In this document: one piece after another, positions 18,007-26,480 of the stretch
Numbering within the stretch: the stretch's first letter is position 1
Layout: every line of letters starts with the position of its first letter
Source: Modicisalibacter muralis
Lineage (GTDB): Bacteria > Pseudomonadota > Gammaproteobacteria > Pseudomonadales > Halomonadaceae
Direction of reading: 5' to 3'
Assembly (NCBI RefSeq): GCF_900102945.1
Contig: NZ_FNGI01000008.1
Location: 62,001 to 126,000, forward strand
Length of the DNA stretch: 64,000 nt
Translations under genes and position numbers: made by a program
Notes under the pieces: generated by a model
Database searches by the model: none
What the model was told of the DNA's origin: nothing
Seen by the model: the letters and a program-made list of their open reading frames with translations, nothing else

Positions 18007-19932
18007 TTATTGCTTCTTCTGGTCGTCGTTGACTTCCTCGTACTCGGCGTCAACCACGTCGTCTTCCTGCTTGGTGTCGCTCTCGGCCTGTTCGCCGCCC
18101 TGGGCAGCGTCGGCCTGCTCGGCGTACATCTTCTGCGCCAGGCCACCGGATGCCTCGGTCAGGGCATCGAGCTTGGCCTGAATGGCTTCCTGATCGTCGC
18201 CCTGCAGCGCTTCCTCGAGTTCGCCGATGGCGCTCTCGATCTTCTCCTTGTCCTCGGCGGAGGCCTTGTCGCCCGCTTCGGAAAGGGTCTTGCGTGCGGC
18301 GTGAATCATGCCATCGGCCTGATTGCGCAGTTGCACCATTTCCTCGAACTTCTTGTCCTCGGCGGCATGCGCCTCGGCGTCCTGAACCATCTGCTCGATC
18401 TCTTCATCGCTCAGGCCACTGGAGGCCTTGATGATGATCGACTGTTCCTTGTTGGTGGCCTTGTCCTTAGCGGACACGTGCAGGATGCCGTTGGCATCGA
18501 GATCGAAGGCGACTTCGACCTGCGGCACGCCGCGCGGCGCCGGCGGAATGTCGGCGAGGTCGAAACGCCCCAGCGACTTGTTCTGCGCCGACTGCTTGCG
18601 CTCGCCCTGCAGCACGTGGATGGTCACGGCGGTCTGGTTGTCATCCGCGGTCGAGAAGGTCTGGGTCTTCTTGGTCGGGATGGTGGTGTTCTTCTCGATC
18701 AGCGGAGTCATCACGCCACCCAGCGTCTCGATGCCCAGGGTCAACGGAGTTACGTCGAGCAGCAGCACGTCCTTGACGTCGCCGCCCAACACGCCGCCCT
18801 GAATCGCCGCGCCGACGGCCACGGCCTCGTCCGGGTTGACGTCCTTACGGGCATCCTTGCCGAAGAACTCGGCAACCTTGGATTGCACCAGCGGCATGCG
18901 CGTCTGGCCACCGACCAGAATCACGTCGTCGATCTCGGAGTTGGACAGCCCGGCATCGGCCAGCGCGGTCTTGCACGGCCCCAGCGACTTCTTGACCAGA
19001 TCTTCGACCAGCGATTCGAGCTTGGCACGGGTGATCTTGACGTTGAGGTGCTTGGGACCGGTGTTGTCGGCGGTGATATACGGCAGGTTGACCTCGGTCT
19101 GCTGCGCGCTGGACAGCTCGATCTTGGCCTTCTCGGCGGCTTCCTTGAGGCGCTGCATGGCCAGGTTGTCGCCGGAGAGGTCGATCCCGCTGTCGGCCTT
19201 GAACTGATCGACGAGGTAATTGATCAGCTTGAGATCGAAGTCTTCGCCGCCCAGGAAGGTGTCGCCATTGGTGGCCAGCACTTCGAACTGGGTCTCGCCG
19301 TCGACATCGGCCACCTCGATGATCGAGATATCGAAGGTACCGCCGCCCAGGTCATAGACGGCGATGGTCTTGTCGCCACGCGACTTGTCCATGCCGTAGG
19401 CCAGCGCGGCCGCGGTCGGCTCGTTGATGATGCGCTTGACCTCGAGACCGGCGATACGCCCGGCATCCTTGGTGGCCTGACGCTGGGAATCGTTGAAGTA
19501 GGCCGGCACGGTGATGACTGCCTCGGTGACGGTCTCACCCAGGTAGTCCTCGGCGGTCTTCTTCATCTTCTTCAGAATCTCGGCGCTGACCTGCGGCGGT
19601 GCCAGCTTCTTGCCATTGACCTGGACCCAGGCGTCGCCATTGTCGGCCTCGGTGATGGTGTAAGGCACCATCTTGATGTCCTTCTGCACGACATCGTCCT
19701 TGAAGCGACGACCGATCAGGCGCTTGATCGCATATAGTGTGTTGTTCGGGTTGGTCACCGCCTGGCGTTTGGCCGCCTGGCCAACCAGCGTTTCGCCGTC
19801 ATCGGTGTAGGCGATGATCGACGGCGTGGTACGAGCGCCTTCGGCGTTCTCGATGACTTTCGGCTTGTCGCCGTCGAGCACGGCAACACAGGAGTTGGTC
19901 GTCCCCAGGTCAATACCGATGATGCGTCCCAT
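18007..19932 (-). CDS. dnaK: molecular chaperone DnaK (Hsp70)
   Basis: ATP-dependent Hsp70 chaperone. The start [15 protein letters not shown] at 19932 follows AGAGGT and gives 641 residues, the usual length. The nucleotide-binding domain shows [10 protein letters not shown], the [12 protein letters not shown] phosphate loop and the [10 protein letters not shown] segment. The substrate domain and helical lid follow, and the protein ends in an acidic [13 protein letters not shown] tail typical of DnaK. It lies between grpE and dnaJ and would be driven by the sigma-32 promoter upstream of grpE. Confidence 0.99.
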   Translation of the reverse strand: MGRIIGIDLGTTNSCVAVLDGDKPKVIENAEGARTTPSIIAYTDDGETLVGQAAKRQAVTNPNNTLYAIKRLIGRRFKDDVVQKDIKMVPYTITEADNGDAWVQVNGKKLAPPQVSAEILKKMKKTAEDYLGETVTEAVITVPAYFNDSQRQATKDAGRIAGLEVKRIINEPTAAALAYGMDKSRGDKTIAVYDLGGGTFDISIIEVADVDGETQFEVLATNGDTFLGGEDFDLKLINYLVDQFKADSGIDLSGDNLAMQRLKEAAEKAKIELSSAQQTEVNLPYITADNTGPKHLNVKITRAKLESLVEDLVKKSLGPCKTALADAGLSNSEIDDVILVGGQTRMPLVQSKVAEFFGKDARKDVNPDEAVAVGAAIQGGVLGGDVKDVLLLDVTPLTLGIETLGGVMTPLIEKNTTIPTKKTQTFSTADDNQTAVTIHVLQGERKQSAQNKSLGRFDLADIPPAPRGVPQVEVAFDLDANGILHVSAKDKATNKEQSIIIKASSGLSDEEIEQMVQDAEAHAAEDKKFEEMVQLRNQADGMIHAARKTLSEAGDKASAEDKEKIESAIGELEEALQGDDQEAIQAKLDALTEASGGLAQKMYAEQADAAQGGEQAESDTKQEDDVVDAEYEEVNDDQKKQ

Positions 19933-20043
19933 GTGAATACCTCTAAGAATCGTTGCTAGTCTATACATTGCGGCTCGCGCCGCGTCTTTGTCGTCTATCT
20001 TGGGGCAGCGCCGCGCCTTTCAAGGGCTAGGTGCCCGGATGGT

Positions 20044-20667
20044 TCACGCCGCCTGACTGACCACCACCATGGCCGGGCGCACCAGGCGTCCGTTGAGCAG
20101 GTAGCCTTTCTGCATCACATCCATGACGGTGTTGGGCTCGAGCTCGGGATTGGGCACCATGGCCATGGCTTCGTGATACTGCGGGTCGAACGGTTCACCC
20201 TGCGGCTCGACCGCCTCGACGCCGAATTTGCCCAGGGTGTCGAGTTGCAGCTTGAGCGTCATCGATACCCCTTCGCGGTGCACCTCGCTGGCATCTTCGC
20301 CCATGGCATCCAACGCCTTCTCCAGGCTGTCGATCACCGGCAGTAGCTCCTTGACGAACTTCTCGAGGGCGAACTTGCGCGCCTTGTCGACGTCCTGCTC
20401 GGCGCGCCGGCGCACGTTCTGCACTTCGGCGGCGGCGCGCAGCGCCTGATCCTTGGCTTCGGCCACGGCCTGCTCGAGTTCTTCCACCCTGGCGGCCAGC
20501 ACCTCGGCCTCGGGGTTGTCCAGATTCTCGGCATCCGCTTCGGCTTCCGCCATTTCGGCCGCATCGGCCTCGTCGAGCTGGCCTTCGATGGGCTCCTGCT
20601 GCGGCTCGGCGTCGTGCTCGGCGCGCTCCATCTCTTCCTCCAGCGGGGTCTGTGGCTCTTTGGCCAT
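20044..20667 (-). CDS. grpE: nucleotide exchange factor GrpE
   Basis: GrpE releases ADP from DnaK. The start [19 protein letters not shown] at 20667 is supported by CAGGAGAG upstream and yields 207 residues. A long acidic N-terminal region (to about 65) precedes the coiled-coil dimer helix and the C-terminal beta domain, which carries the family motif near HREGVSMTL and [11 protein letters not shown]. First gene of the heat-shock operon. Confidence 0.97.
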   Translation of the reverse strand: MAKEPQTPLEEEMERAEHDAEPQQEPIEGQLDEADAAEMAEAEADAENLDNPEAEVLAARVEELEQAVAEAKDQALRAAAEVQNVRRRAEQDVDKARKFALEKFVKELLPVIDSLEKALDAMGEDASEVHREGVSMTLKLQLDTLGKFGVEAVEPQGEPFDPQYHEAMAMVPNPELEPNTVMDVMQKGYLLNGRLVRPAMVVVSQAA

Positions 20668-20729
20668 TGTCGCTCTCCTGAATCGTCGAACGGCCCACAG
20701 GCCGCGATGGTTGGCGGTTTGCACCCTAT

Positions 20730-20755
20730 ATGGGGATATCGCGAGCGATCTCAAG
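20730..20755 (-). promoter_or_regulatory. sigma-32 heat-shock promoter for grpE-dnaK-dnaJ
   Basis: On the minus strand CTTGAG (20755-20750) and CCCCAT (20735-20730, followed by ATA) are 14 bases apart, an almost exact match to the E. coli RpoH consensus CTTGAA-N13/14-CCCCAT. It lies 63 bp upstream of the grpE start. Confidence 0.88.
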
Positions 20756-20807
20756 TCATGCGTTGACGCATGCCGTGCAAAGAGGATTGAAGAGTCGATG
20801 TCGACTA

Positions 20808-20823
20808 CTGTATAAACACACAG
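20808..20823 (+). promoter_or_regulatory. LexA (SOS) box upstream of recN
   Basis: CTGTATAAACACACAG is a perfect CTGT-N8-ACAG operator ending 46 bp before the recN start. It overlaps a plausible -10 TATAAA (20811-20816) placed 18 bases after TTGAAG (20787-20792), so bound LexA would block the promoter. Confidence 0.88.
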
Positions 20824-20869
20824 AATGAAGAATGTCACCGCTCAAGGCCAAGCACATCTGGAGGTGGTC

Positions 20870-22543
20870 ATGCTGGTACAGCTTGCGATTCGCGACTTCG
20901 CTATCGTCGATAGCCTCGACCTGGATCTGCATGGCGGCATGACCGCCATTACCGGCGAGACCGGGGCGGGCAAGTCGATCCTGCTCGGCGCACTCGCCCT
21001 GTGCCTGGGCGAGCGTGGCGATGCTGGCAGCGTGCGCCACGAAGCCAAGCGTGCCGATCTTAGCGCGCGCTTCGATATCGCCTCCTTGCCCACCGCCCGC
21101 GCCTGGCTGGAATCCCGCGAGCTGCCCAGCGACGATTGCCTGCTGCGCCGGGTGATTGCCGCCAACGGTCGCTCCAAGGCCTGGATCAACGGCCAGCCCT
21201 GCACGGTGAGCGACCTCAAGGCACTCGGCGAGCATTTGATCGAGATTCATGGCCAGCATGCCCACCAGGCGCTGCTGCGCGAGGATACCCACCTGCGCCT
21301 GCTCGACGATTTCGCCGGCCAGGGCCAGGCGATCGCCGAGCTGGGCGAAATGTTTCGCCACTGGCAAGGCTTGCGTCGGCGCCTCAAGCGCCTTGCCGAC
21401 AGCGGCGACGAGATCCAGGCGCGCCGCCAGTTGTTGCGTTATCAAGTCGAGGAGCTCGACCAACTGGCGCTGGCCGACGGCGAACTCCAGTCGCTGGAGC
21501 AGGAACAGGAGGCGCTGGCGCACGCCGAGGAGACACTGCAAGAAACCCAATTCGCCGCCGATTGCTGCGATAGCGACGAAGGCGGCGCGCTCGGCCTGTT
21601 GCATCAGGCGCTGGCACGACTCGGCAATCTGCCGGGGGCAAACCATGGCCCGTTGGCCGAAGCGCGCGGCATGCTCGGCGAGGCGCAAATCCAGATCGAG
21701 GAAGCGGCGCGCGAGCTGCATCACTTCGCCGAGCACACCGAACTCGACCCCGAGCGCCTGGCCGAGGTCGAAGCACGCTTGGGCGAGGTGCACCGTATCG
21801 CCCGCAAGCATCACGTCATGCCCGAGGAACTGATCGACCTTCACGCCCGCCTGCGCGCAGAACTCGATTCGCTGGAGGGCGGCGAGAACGATCTCGAGGC
21901 GCTGACCGCCGAGGTGGAGTCCACGCGCGACGCTTATCGCTCATGCGCGCGATCCATCGGCGAGGCACGTCGCCAGGCAGCCGACGCCTTCGGCAAGGAA
22001 GTTCAGGATCAACTGGGCTTTCTGGCGATGGACAAGGCACGCTTCGAGGTCGAGGTCACGGGGCGCGACACACCGCAGGCCGATGGCATGGATGCGGTGC
22101 GCTTCTTGATCAGCGCCAACCCCGGTCAGCCGGCCCGGCCGCTGACCAAGGTCGCCTCGGGCGGCGAACTGTCGCGCATCAGCCTGGCGATCCAGGTCGT
22201 CGCCGCCAGCCATAGCACCATCGCCACGCTGGTCTTCGACGAAGTGGACGTCGGCGTTTCCGGCGCCACGGCGGAGATCGTCGGCCAGTTATTGCGGCGC
22301 CTTGGACAGTCCGGTCAGGTGATGACCGTGACCCACCTGCCACAAGTGGCAGCCCAGGCCCACCAGCATCTGCATATCGCAAAGCAGGCCGAGGAAGACG
22401 TGACCTTGACGCAGATGGCGTTGCTCGACGAAGCCGGGCGCGTACGCGAGTTGGCACGCATGCTGGGCGGCGTGCATCTATCCAACCGTACGCTGGCACA
22501 TGCCCGCGAGATGCTTAGCGCCAGCCAAGGCGCGCACCACTAG
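20870..22543 (+). CDS. recN: DNA double-strand-break repair protein RecN
   Basis: SMC-like ATPase that tethers broken DNA ends for RecA repair. The start MLVQLAIRDFAIVDSL at 20870 follows GGAGG by six bases, giving 557 residues. The Walker A ITGETGAGKSILL lies near residue 30, long coiled coils occupy the centre, and the C-terminal ATPase half has the ASGGELSRISLAI signature and LVFDEVDVGVSG Walker B. The perfect LexA box upstream agrees with SOS control known for recN in E. coli. It is divergent from the heat-shock operon. Confidence 0.97.
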   Translation: MLVQLAIRDFAIVDSLDLDLHGGMTAITGETGAGKSILLGALALCLGERGDAGSVRHEAKRADLSARFDIASLPTARAWLESRELPSDDCLLRRVIAANGRSKAWINGQPCTVSDLKALGEHLIEIHGQHAHQALLREDTHLRLLDDFAGQGQAIAELGEMFRHWQGLRRRLKRLADSGDEIQARRQLLRYQVEELDQLALADGELQSLEQEQEALAHAEETLQETQFAADCCDSDEGGALGLLHQALARLGNLPGANHGPLAEARGMLGEAQIQIEEAARELHHFAEHTELDPERLAEVEARLGEVHRIARKHHVMPEELIDLHARLRAELDSLEGGENDLEALTAEVESTRDAYRSCARSIGEARRQAADAFGKEVQDQLGFLAMDKARFEVEVTGRDTPQADGMDAVRFLISANPGQPARPLTKVASGGELSRISLAIQVVAASHSTIATLVFDEVDVGVSGATAEIVGQLLRRLGQSGQVMTVTHLPQVAAQAHQHLHIAKQAEEDVTLTQMALLDEAGRVRELARMLGGVHLSNRTLAHAREMLSASQGAHH

Positions 22544-22577
22544 ACTTTCATTCGCCACAAGCGACATCGCAAACGAC

Positions 22578-22609
22578 GACGCCGGCCCGAGTTGAACCGG
22601 GCCGGCGTC
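22578..22609. terminator. 12-bp hairpin between convergent recN and fur
   Basis: A perfect 12-bp GC-rich stem (arms 22578-22589 and 22598-22609) with an 8-base loop sits between the convergent genes. No T run follows on either strand, so it may need factors or serve as a bidirectional transcription block. Confidence 0.55.
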
Positions 22610-22632
22610 ATGGATTCGGTCAGCAGAGCGCG

Positions 22633-23076
22633 TTATTTCTTGATGCCTTCCTGGCGGGTCGCCTTGGAGCCTCTGGGACGAACATAGAGCACCAATGCGT
22701 GGTCGACGAGCTCATAACCGTGCTCCTCGGCAATCTCCTGCTGACGGTGCTCGATGGTCGAATCGAAGAACTCAGTGATCTCGCCGCTCTCCAGACACAC
22801 CATATGGTCGTGATGCTCTTCTTGGGACATCTCGAACACAGCATGCCCGCCATCGAAATTGTGGCGGATCACCAACCCGGCGGACTCAAATTGAGTCAGC
22901 ACACGGTAAACGGTCGCAAGCCCAACGTCTTCGCCGGCATCCAGCAAGGCCTTGTAGACATCCTCGGCACTCAGGTGATGCTGACCGGTGGCGTTCTCGA
23001 GGATTTGCAGTATCTTGACGCGAGGCAGTGTGACTTTCAGTCCCGCCCTGCGTAGTTCATGGTTCTGATCGGCCAT
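22633..23076 (-). CDS. fur: ferric uptake regulator Fur
   Basis: Iron-responsive repressor of 147 residues starting MADQNHELRRAGLKVTLPR at 23076. It shows the N-terminal winged helix with LGLATVYRVLTQFE and the metal-binding dimer domain with EEHHDHMVC. In E. coli the next residues form a CxxC zinc site; here the second cysteine is serine (MVCLESG), leaving a single cysteine in the protein, so a CxxC structural zinc site cannot form. Single-cysteine Fur proteins are known in pseudomonads. It is divergent from bamE with only 72 bp between the starts. Confidence 0.96.
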   Translation of the reverse strand: MADQNHELRRAGLKVTLPRVKILQILENATGQHHLSAEDVYKALLDAGEDVGLATVYRVLTQFESAGLVIRHNFDGGHAVFEMSQEEHHDHMVCLESGEITEFFDSTIEHRQQEIAEEHGYELVDHALVLYVRPRGSKATRQEGIKK

Positions 23077-23148
23077 GGTTGCTCTTCGCAGTATCGTGTT
23101 AGGTCGGTTATGATCGACCAAAGCAACGATAGTGAAGAACGGGACCAA

Positions 23149-23586
23149 ATGCAAAACCTGATCAAAACAGTCACCTTTTCGCTCGCCCTGACACTCGTCT
23201 CCGGCTGCAGCTATTTCGGCGTCTACAAGCGCGATCTACCCCAAGGCAACCTGATCAAGCCGGAGATGGTCGCTCAGCTCGAAACCGGCATGACCCGCGA
23301 GCAGGTCGAATACGTGATGGGCAGCCCGTTGCTTCAGGCGCCCTTCAATCCAAACCAATGGGATTATGTCTTCTATCTCGATGAAGCCTATGGCGGTGAG
23401 GTCTACAAGCGCCTGACCCTGACCTTTGCCAACGACAGGCTAGCCGATATCCAGACCTCGGGCGATATCGACGCCGATATCGAGCTCGAGACCGACGCGC
23501 AGATCGGCCCGACGCCTCAGGTCGAGCCGCTGCCCGGCAATCTTCTCGATACCACGCCACGGCGCGGACCCGATACGCCACGCTAA
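23149..23586 (+). CDS. bamE: outer-membrane assembly lipoprotein BamE (OmlA/SmpA)
   Basis: Lipoprotein of the BAM complex that inserts beta-barrels into the outer membrane. The start MQNLIKTVTF at 23149 gives 145 residues. The signal peptide ends in a lipobox LVSGC with the lipidated cysteine at residue 20. The SmpA/OmlA domain follows, with IKPEMVAQLETGMTREQVEYVMGSP and the WDYVFYLDEAYGGEVYKRLT beta region. The C-terminal Pro/Thr-rich tail is longer than in E. coli. The fur-bamE divergent pair is a common gammaproteobacterial order. Confidence 0.95.
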   Translation: MQNLIKTVTFSLALTLVSGCSYFGVYKRDLPQGNLIKPEMVAQLETGMTREQVEYVMGSPLLQAPFNPNQWDYVFYLDEAYGGEVYKRLTLTFANDRLADIQTSGDIDADIELETDAQIGPTPQVEPLPGNLLDTTPRRGPDTPR

Positions 23587-23613
23587 TAGCGCATCGAGCG
23601 CGGCGCTACGGGT

Positions 23614-23937
23614 TTAGTCACGCGATCTTCTGGCGGCACGTTCGATCCGCGCCTGCTTGGGGTCGATGCGCAACGGCCGATAGACTTCGACCCGATCGCC
23701 CGTGCGCAGCACGTGGCGCTCGGGGGCAGGCAGGCGCTTGCCGAAGATGCCCAGTTCGGCGTCTTCGAAGCTTGCGGCGGGAAGTTCGGGAAAATGCTCA
23801 TCGAGGCGCGCCTGGCGCACCGCCTGGCGCGCGGTGGTCCCCGGCGGGACCGCCAGGGTGACGATCTTCTGACGCTCGGGCAGCGCAAAGGCGACTTCGA
23901 TCGTCAGTTCGGGGGGAACTTGCTCATCGCGGCCCAT
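23614..23937 (-). CDS. rnfH: RnfH family ubiquitin-like protein (UPF0125)
   Basis: Small beta-grasp protein of 107 residues. The start MGRDEQVPPELTIEVAFALP at 23937 lies just after the ratA stop. Family residues include QKIVTLAVPPGTTARQAVRQ, FGKRLPAPERHVLRTGDRVEVYRPL and the basic C-terminal tail. Its role is unknown; it is usually encoded directly after ratA, as here, and the two are likely cotranscribed. Confidence 0.9.
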   Translation of the reverse strand: MGRDEQVPPELTIEVAFALPERQKIVTLAVPPGTTARQAVRQARLDEHFPELPAASFEDAELGIFGKRLPAPERHVLRTGDRVEVYRPLRIDPKQARIERAARRSRD

Positions 23938-23939
23938 GG

Positions 23940-24374
23940 CTAGCGCCCATAAACCTCGTCGGCCCGCTTCGAGAAGGAACTCACCAGCTGCCCCGCCACC
24001 TGGCTGAACAACCTGCCGAAGGCCATGCCCAGCAGGCGATTGGAGAACTCGAAGTTCATTTCCAGGCTGACCTTGCAGGTCGTCTCGCCCATCGGCGTGA
24101 ACAGCCACTGCCCCTGCAAGCGCTTGAACGGGCCACTGACCAGCGACAACTCGATGCGATCCGGCGCGTAAAGCTCGTTGCGAGTGGTGAAGCTCTGCTC
24201 GACACCGGCCTTGGCCAACGTCAACTCGCCCACCAAATGATGCTCATCGTATTCCAGTAGTCGCGCCCGCCGACATCCCGGCAGAAATTCGGGGTAACGC
24301 TCGAAATCGTTGACTAGGTCGAACATGGCTTGATTGGTATGCCGCACCAGGGCGGACCGATTAACCGTCGGCAT
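23940..24374 (-). CDS. ratA: RatA/PasT START-domain protein
   Basis: A 144-residue START/polyketide-cyclase-like protein with the family segments FDLVNDFERYPEFLPGC, the GPFKRLQGQW strand and FEFSNRLLGMAFG. E. coli RatA was described as blocking ribosome subunit association, and the eukaryotic relative Coq10 binds ubiquinone; which role applies here is unknown. It lies next to rnfH and opposite smpB, the usual arrangement. Confidence 0.92.
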   Translation of the reverse strand: MPTVNRSALVRHTNQAMFDLVNDFERYPEFLPGCRRARLLEYDEHHLVGELTLAKAGVEQSFTTRNELYAPDRIELSLVSGPFKRLQGQWLFTPMGETTCKVSLEMNFEFSNRLLGMAFGRLFSQVAGQLVSSFSKRADEVYGR

Positions 24375-24503
24375 TGACTCTCCGCTGACTTCACTGGGCT
24401 AGGGGCGTATCATGGCGGGTTATTCGCCAACGCCTTGAATGGTATCACGCCTCACCCCATATCGGCGTGCTAGCGACACGGCAGTATAAAGATACGAGGA
24501 TTC

Positions 24504-24989
24504 ATGGCTACGAAAAAAGCCAACAAGGCAGGCGGTGGCGTCATCGCCCAGAACAAGAAGGCGCGCTTCGAATACCACATCGAAGAAACCTTCGAAGCCG
24601 GACTGGCCCTGGCGGGCTGGGAGGTAAAAAGCCTGCGTGCCGGCAAGGCCCAGCTCACCGATACGTACATCCTGATCAAGCAGGGCGAGGCGTGGCTGCT
24701 GGGCAGTCATATCATTCCCCTGCAGACCGCCAGCACCCATGTGGTGGCCGACCCCACGCGCACGCGCAAACTGCTGCTGCATCGCAAGGAAATCGCCAAG
24801 ATCTTCTCGCGCACCCAGGACAAGGGCCACACTTGCGTGCCGCTCAAGCTCTACTGGCAGAAAAACCTGATCAAGTGCGAACTGGCGCTGGTCAGCGGCA
24901 AGAAACAACACGACAAGCGCGCCACCGAGAAGAACCGCGACTGGGAACGCCAGAAAGGGCGCATCATGCGCGATCAGAACAAGGCTTGA
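24504..24989 (+). CDS. smpB: SsrA-binding protein SmpB
   Basis: SmpB binds the tRNA-like part of tmRNA and brings it to stalled ribosomes for trans-translation. The 161 residues include the OB-fold core with [17 protein letters not shown], the [13 protein letters not shown] segment, KLLLHRKEI, and the basic C-terminal tail with [21 protein letters not shown] needed for decoding-site entry. The tmRNA gene follows 45 bp downstream. Confidence 0.97.
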   Translation: MATKKANKAGGGVIAQNKKARFEYHIEETFEAGLALAGWEVKSLRAGKAQLTDTYILIKQGEAWLLGSHIIPLQTASTHVVADPTRTRKLLLHRKEIAKIFSRTQDKGHTCVPLKLYWQKNLIKCELALVSGKKQHDKRATEKNRDWERQKGRIMRDQNKA

Positions 24990-25014
24990 ACTAGCGCCCG
25001 CCAGGCCTTATCTG
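24986..25014 (+). promoter_or_regulatory. possible ssrA promoter
   Basis: TTGAAC (24986-24991, overlapping the smpB stop) lies 17 bases before TATCTG (25009-25014). This would start transcription about 14 bases before the mature tmRNA 5' end, consistent with processing. The match is moderate. Confidence 0.35.
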
Positions 25015-25034
25015 GTATTCTGAACGCGTTTTAC

Positions 25035-25414
25035 GGGGGCGACATGGCTTCGACGCCGGTGACAACCTCCTAGGTGCATGCCGAGAGCGTGATGTATCTC
25101 GTAAATCCAACATCACGACTAAATAGTCGCAAACGACGACAACTACGCTCAGGGCGCTCTGGCAGCTTAAACGCTGTTAGCAGTTAGCCTGGCCCCAAAG
25201 CGATGTGCCCATTCATCGCGGCGGGGATATGAGCGAAAGCTGATGGGATCGCGGTTGGCGGCGTCCTCACGTCAATCGCTAAACCTTCGAGGAATCGCGC
25301 TGCTGGATCCTGCCCGTTGGAGCCAGTAGCGTTAGATCAAAAAACGGACCTAAGCATGTAGAGCCGAAGAGCGAGTATCGGCGGACGGGGGTTCAATTCC
25401 CCCCGCCTCCACCA
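25035..25414 (+). ncRNA. ssrA: transfer-messenger RNA (tmRNA, SsrA)
   Basis: The 380-base RNA begins GGGGGCGACATGGCTTCGAC and ends with a T-arm-like GGGGGTTCAATTCCCCC and GCCTCC-ACCA. Its first six bases pair with the last six before ACCA to form the acceptor stem, with one G-U pair. The tag frame starts at GCA 25129 and ends with TAA at 25168-25170, encoding ANDDNYAQGALAA; the ALAA end is the classical degradation signal. The gene directly follows smpB, its protein partner. The CCA is encoded. Confidence 0.97.
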
Positions 25415-25458
25415 ACAAGCGACTTCAGGTGTTACGCATATTTCCTGATATCGCACTG

Positions 25459-25482
25459 AAAAGGGCCTCACGGCCCTTTTTT
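25459..25482 (+). terminator. rho-independent terminator after ssrA
   Basis: AAAAGGGCC pairs with GGCCCTTTT around a 4-base loop and continues into a run of six T residues, about 45 bp beyond the tmRNA 3' end. Confidence 0.88.
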
Positions 25483-25524
25483 GTGTTCTTGCGTTTCCCG
25501 GCGGCCTCGCCTGCCACCTTGGCG

Positions 25525-25713
25525 TCAGCCCGCTCGCGCCCCCAGCATGTAACGTACGACCTGAGCGGCCTGCGCATAGACCGGCACGCTTACGCTCTCG
25601 TATTCCTTGTGCAAGCATCTCGGGCAAGGCGGCTTCGTTGCCGAGGCTATCTCCACATAGACCATCGTCTGACAATGGCGGCAAACATACAGCGCCCGAT
25701 TCTTTTCAGACAT
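25525..25713 (-). CDS. small zinc-ribbon-like protein (62 aa)
   Basis: The 62-residue product begins MSEKNRALYVCRHC and has two CxxC pairs (CRHC and CPRC, 17 residues between the pairs), which suggests a zinc ribbon. GAGGTG precedes the ATG at a good distance. The region after the ribbon is short and uncharged, ending in a possible helix. No family is recognised. It faces the tmRNA terminator and is divergent from the 71-residue gene. Confidence 0.65.
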   Translation of the reverse strand: MSEKNRALYVCRHCQTMVYVEIASATKPPCPRCLHKEYESVSVPVYAQAAQVVRYMLGARAG

Positions 25714-25949
25714 CTCACCACCTCATCGAAATGGAAGTCCCTTTCCCAGCAGTCGTCACTGCGTCCAGTCGATAGCTTGTCACTCGCTTTATCTAATCGT
25801 CCACATGAAAAAAACCAGCCGTACGAATGACCCGCGAACCCATTTTCTCCCGCCAGAATCGTCTTACATCTCGCCTCGGCTGGTTCATGCTGCCTTGCGA
25901 TATGTGCCACACTGCCTAGCTGTGCGCCCCAACCAGCAAGGAGTCAGGC

Positions 25950-26165
25950 ATGCTCAAGCAGACGATCACGTTACGCGAAGTGCCGGATCCCAAGGACACG
26001 TCCCGCTCCCAGTTCGAGGTTTACGATAGCGATACGGGAACCTCGCTCGGCATTTATGATAGTCGAGAAGCCGCACAAGCCGAGGTGGAGAGCATGAATC
26101 GCTCCGACGTCGAAGGCCTGAACGAGAGAAATCGCAAGCAGGACGCCGATCCCGCCGACGGCTGA
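25950..26165 (+). CDS. hypothetical 71-residue protein
   Basis: The ATG is preceded by AAGGAG at seven bases. The product is small, charged and soluble: MLKQTITLREVPDPKDTSR, then a FEVYDSDTGTSLGIYDSREAA strand-turn-helix segment, and an acidic tail. It has no cysteines, signal peptide or membrane helix. The layout suggests one small alpha/beta domain, but I do not recognise the family. Confidence 0.6.
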   Translation: MLKQTITLREVPDPKDTSRSQFEVYDSDTGTSLGIYDSREAAQAEVESMNRSDVEGLNERNRKQDADPADG

Positions 26166-26480
26166 GCGCCACTTCTCTAGCCGAACACCATTCGCCCGAC
26201 GGCCTCCAGCATGCCCATCGCTCTCCCTGCAAGCCGGGCAGCGTTAGCATGGTGGAGTTATAGCTATCCAGAAGTGCCAGTTATGTACAATCCGTGTACA
26301 AGCAAACTTTCATCATCGCGCATAAAACGTCAAACTATGCTGCGTATCGATAGGCTCGATGCATGAAAACGTGATGAATATCCGCCTAGTGGCTGAAGAT
26401 CACGCTATGTTATCGGGTGCTATCCTGAATCGACTCGGCAACGGCGGGAGTCCCGCTCGCCACAACAGGGAGGTCGTAGA
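26166..26480. other. intergenic region with paired TGTACA palindromes
   Basis: No gene is seen in these 315 bp before the MscS-type channel. Two TGTACA palindromes at 26284-26289 and 26295-26300 are spaced exactly 11 bp, one helical turn, and could be an operator. The surroundings (26265-26345) are AT-richer than average. Confidence 0.4.

Noticed and set aside
17905-19737. Long plus-strand open frame (610 codons) opposite dnaK
   Set aside because: It is antisense to the strongly conserved dnaK and follows from the high GC third-position bias; no family resemblance, no ribosome site.
25337-25684. Minus-strand frame across the tmRNA 3' end
   Set aside because: It overlaps a structured RNA; frames of this kind over tmRNA ends are a well-known annotation artefact.
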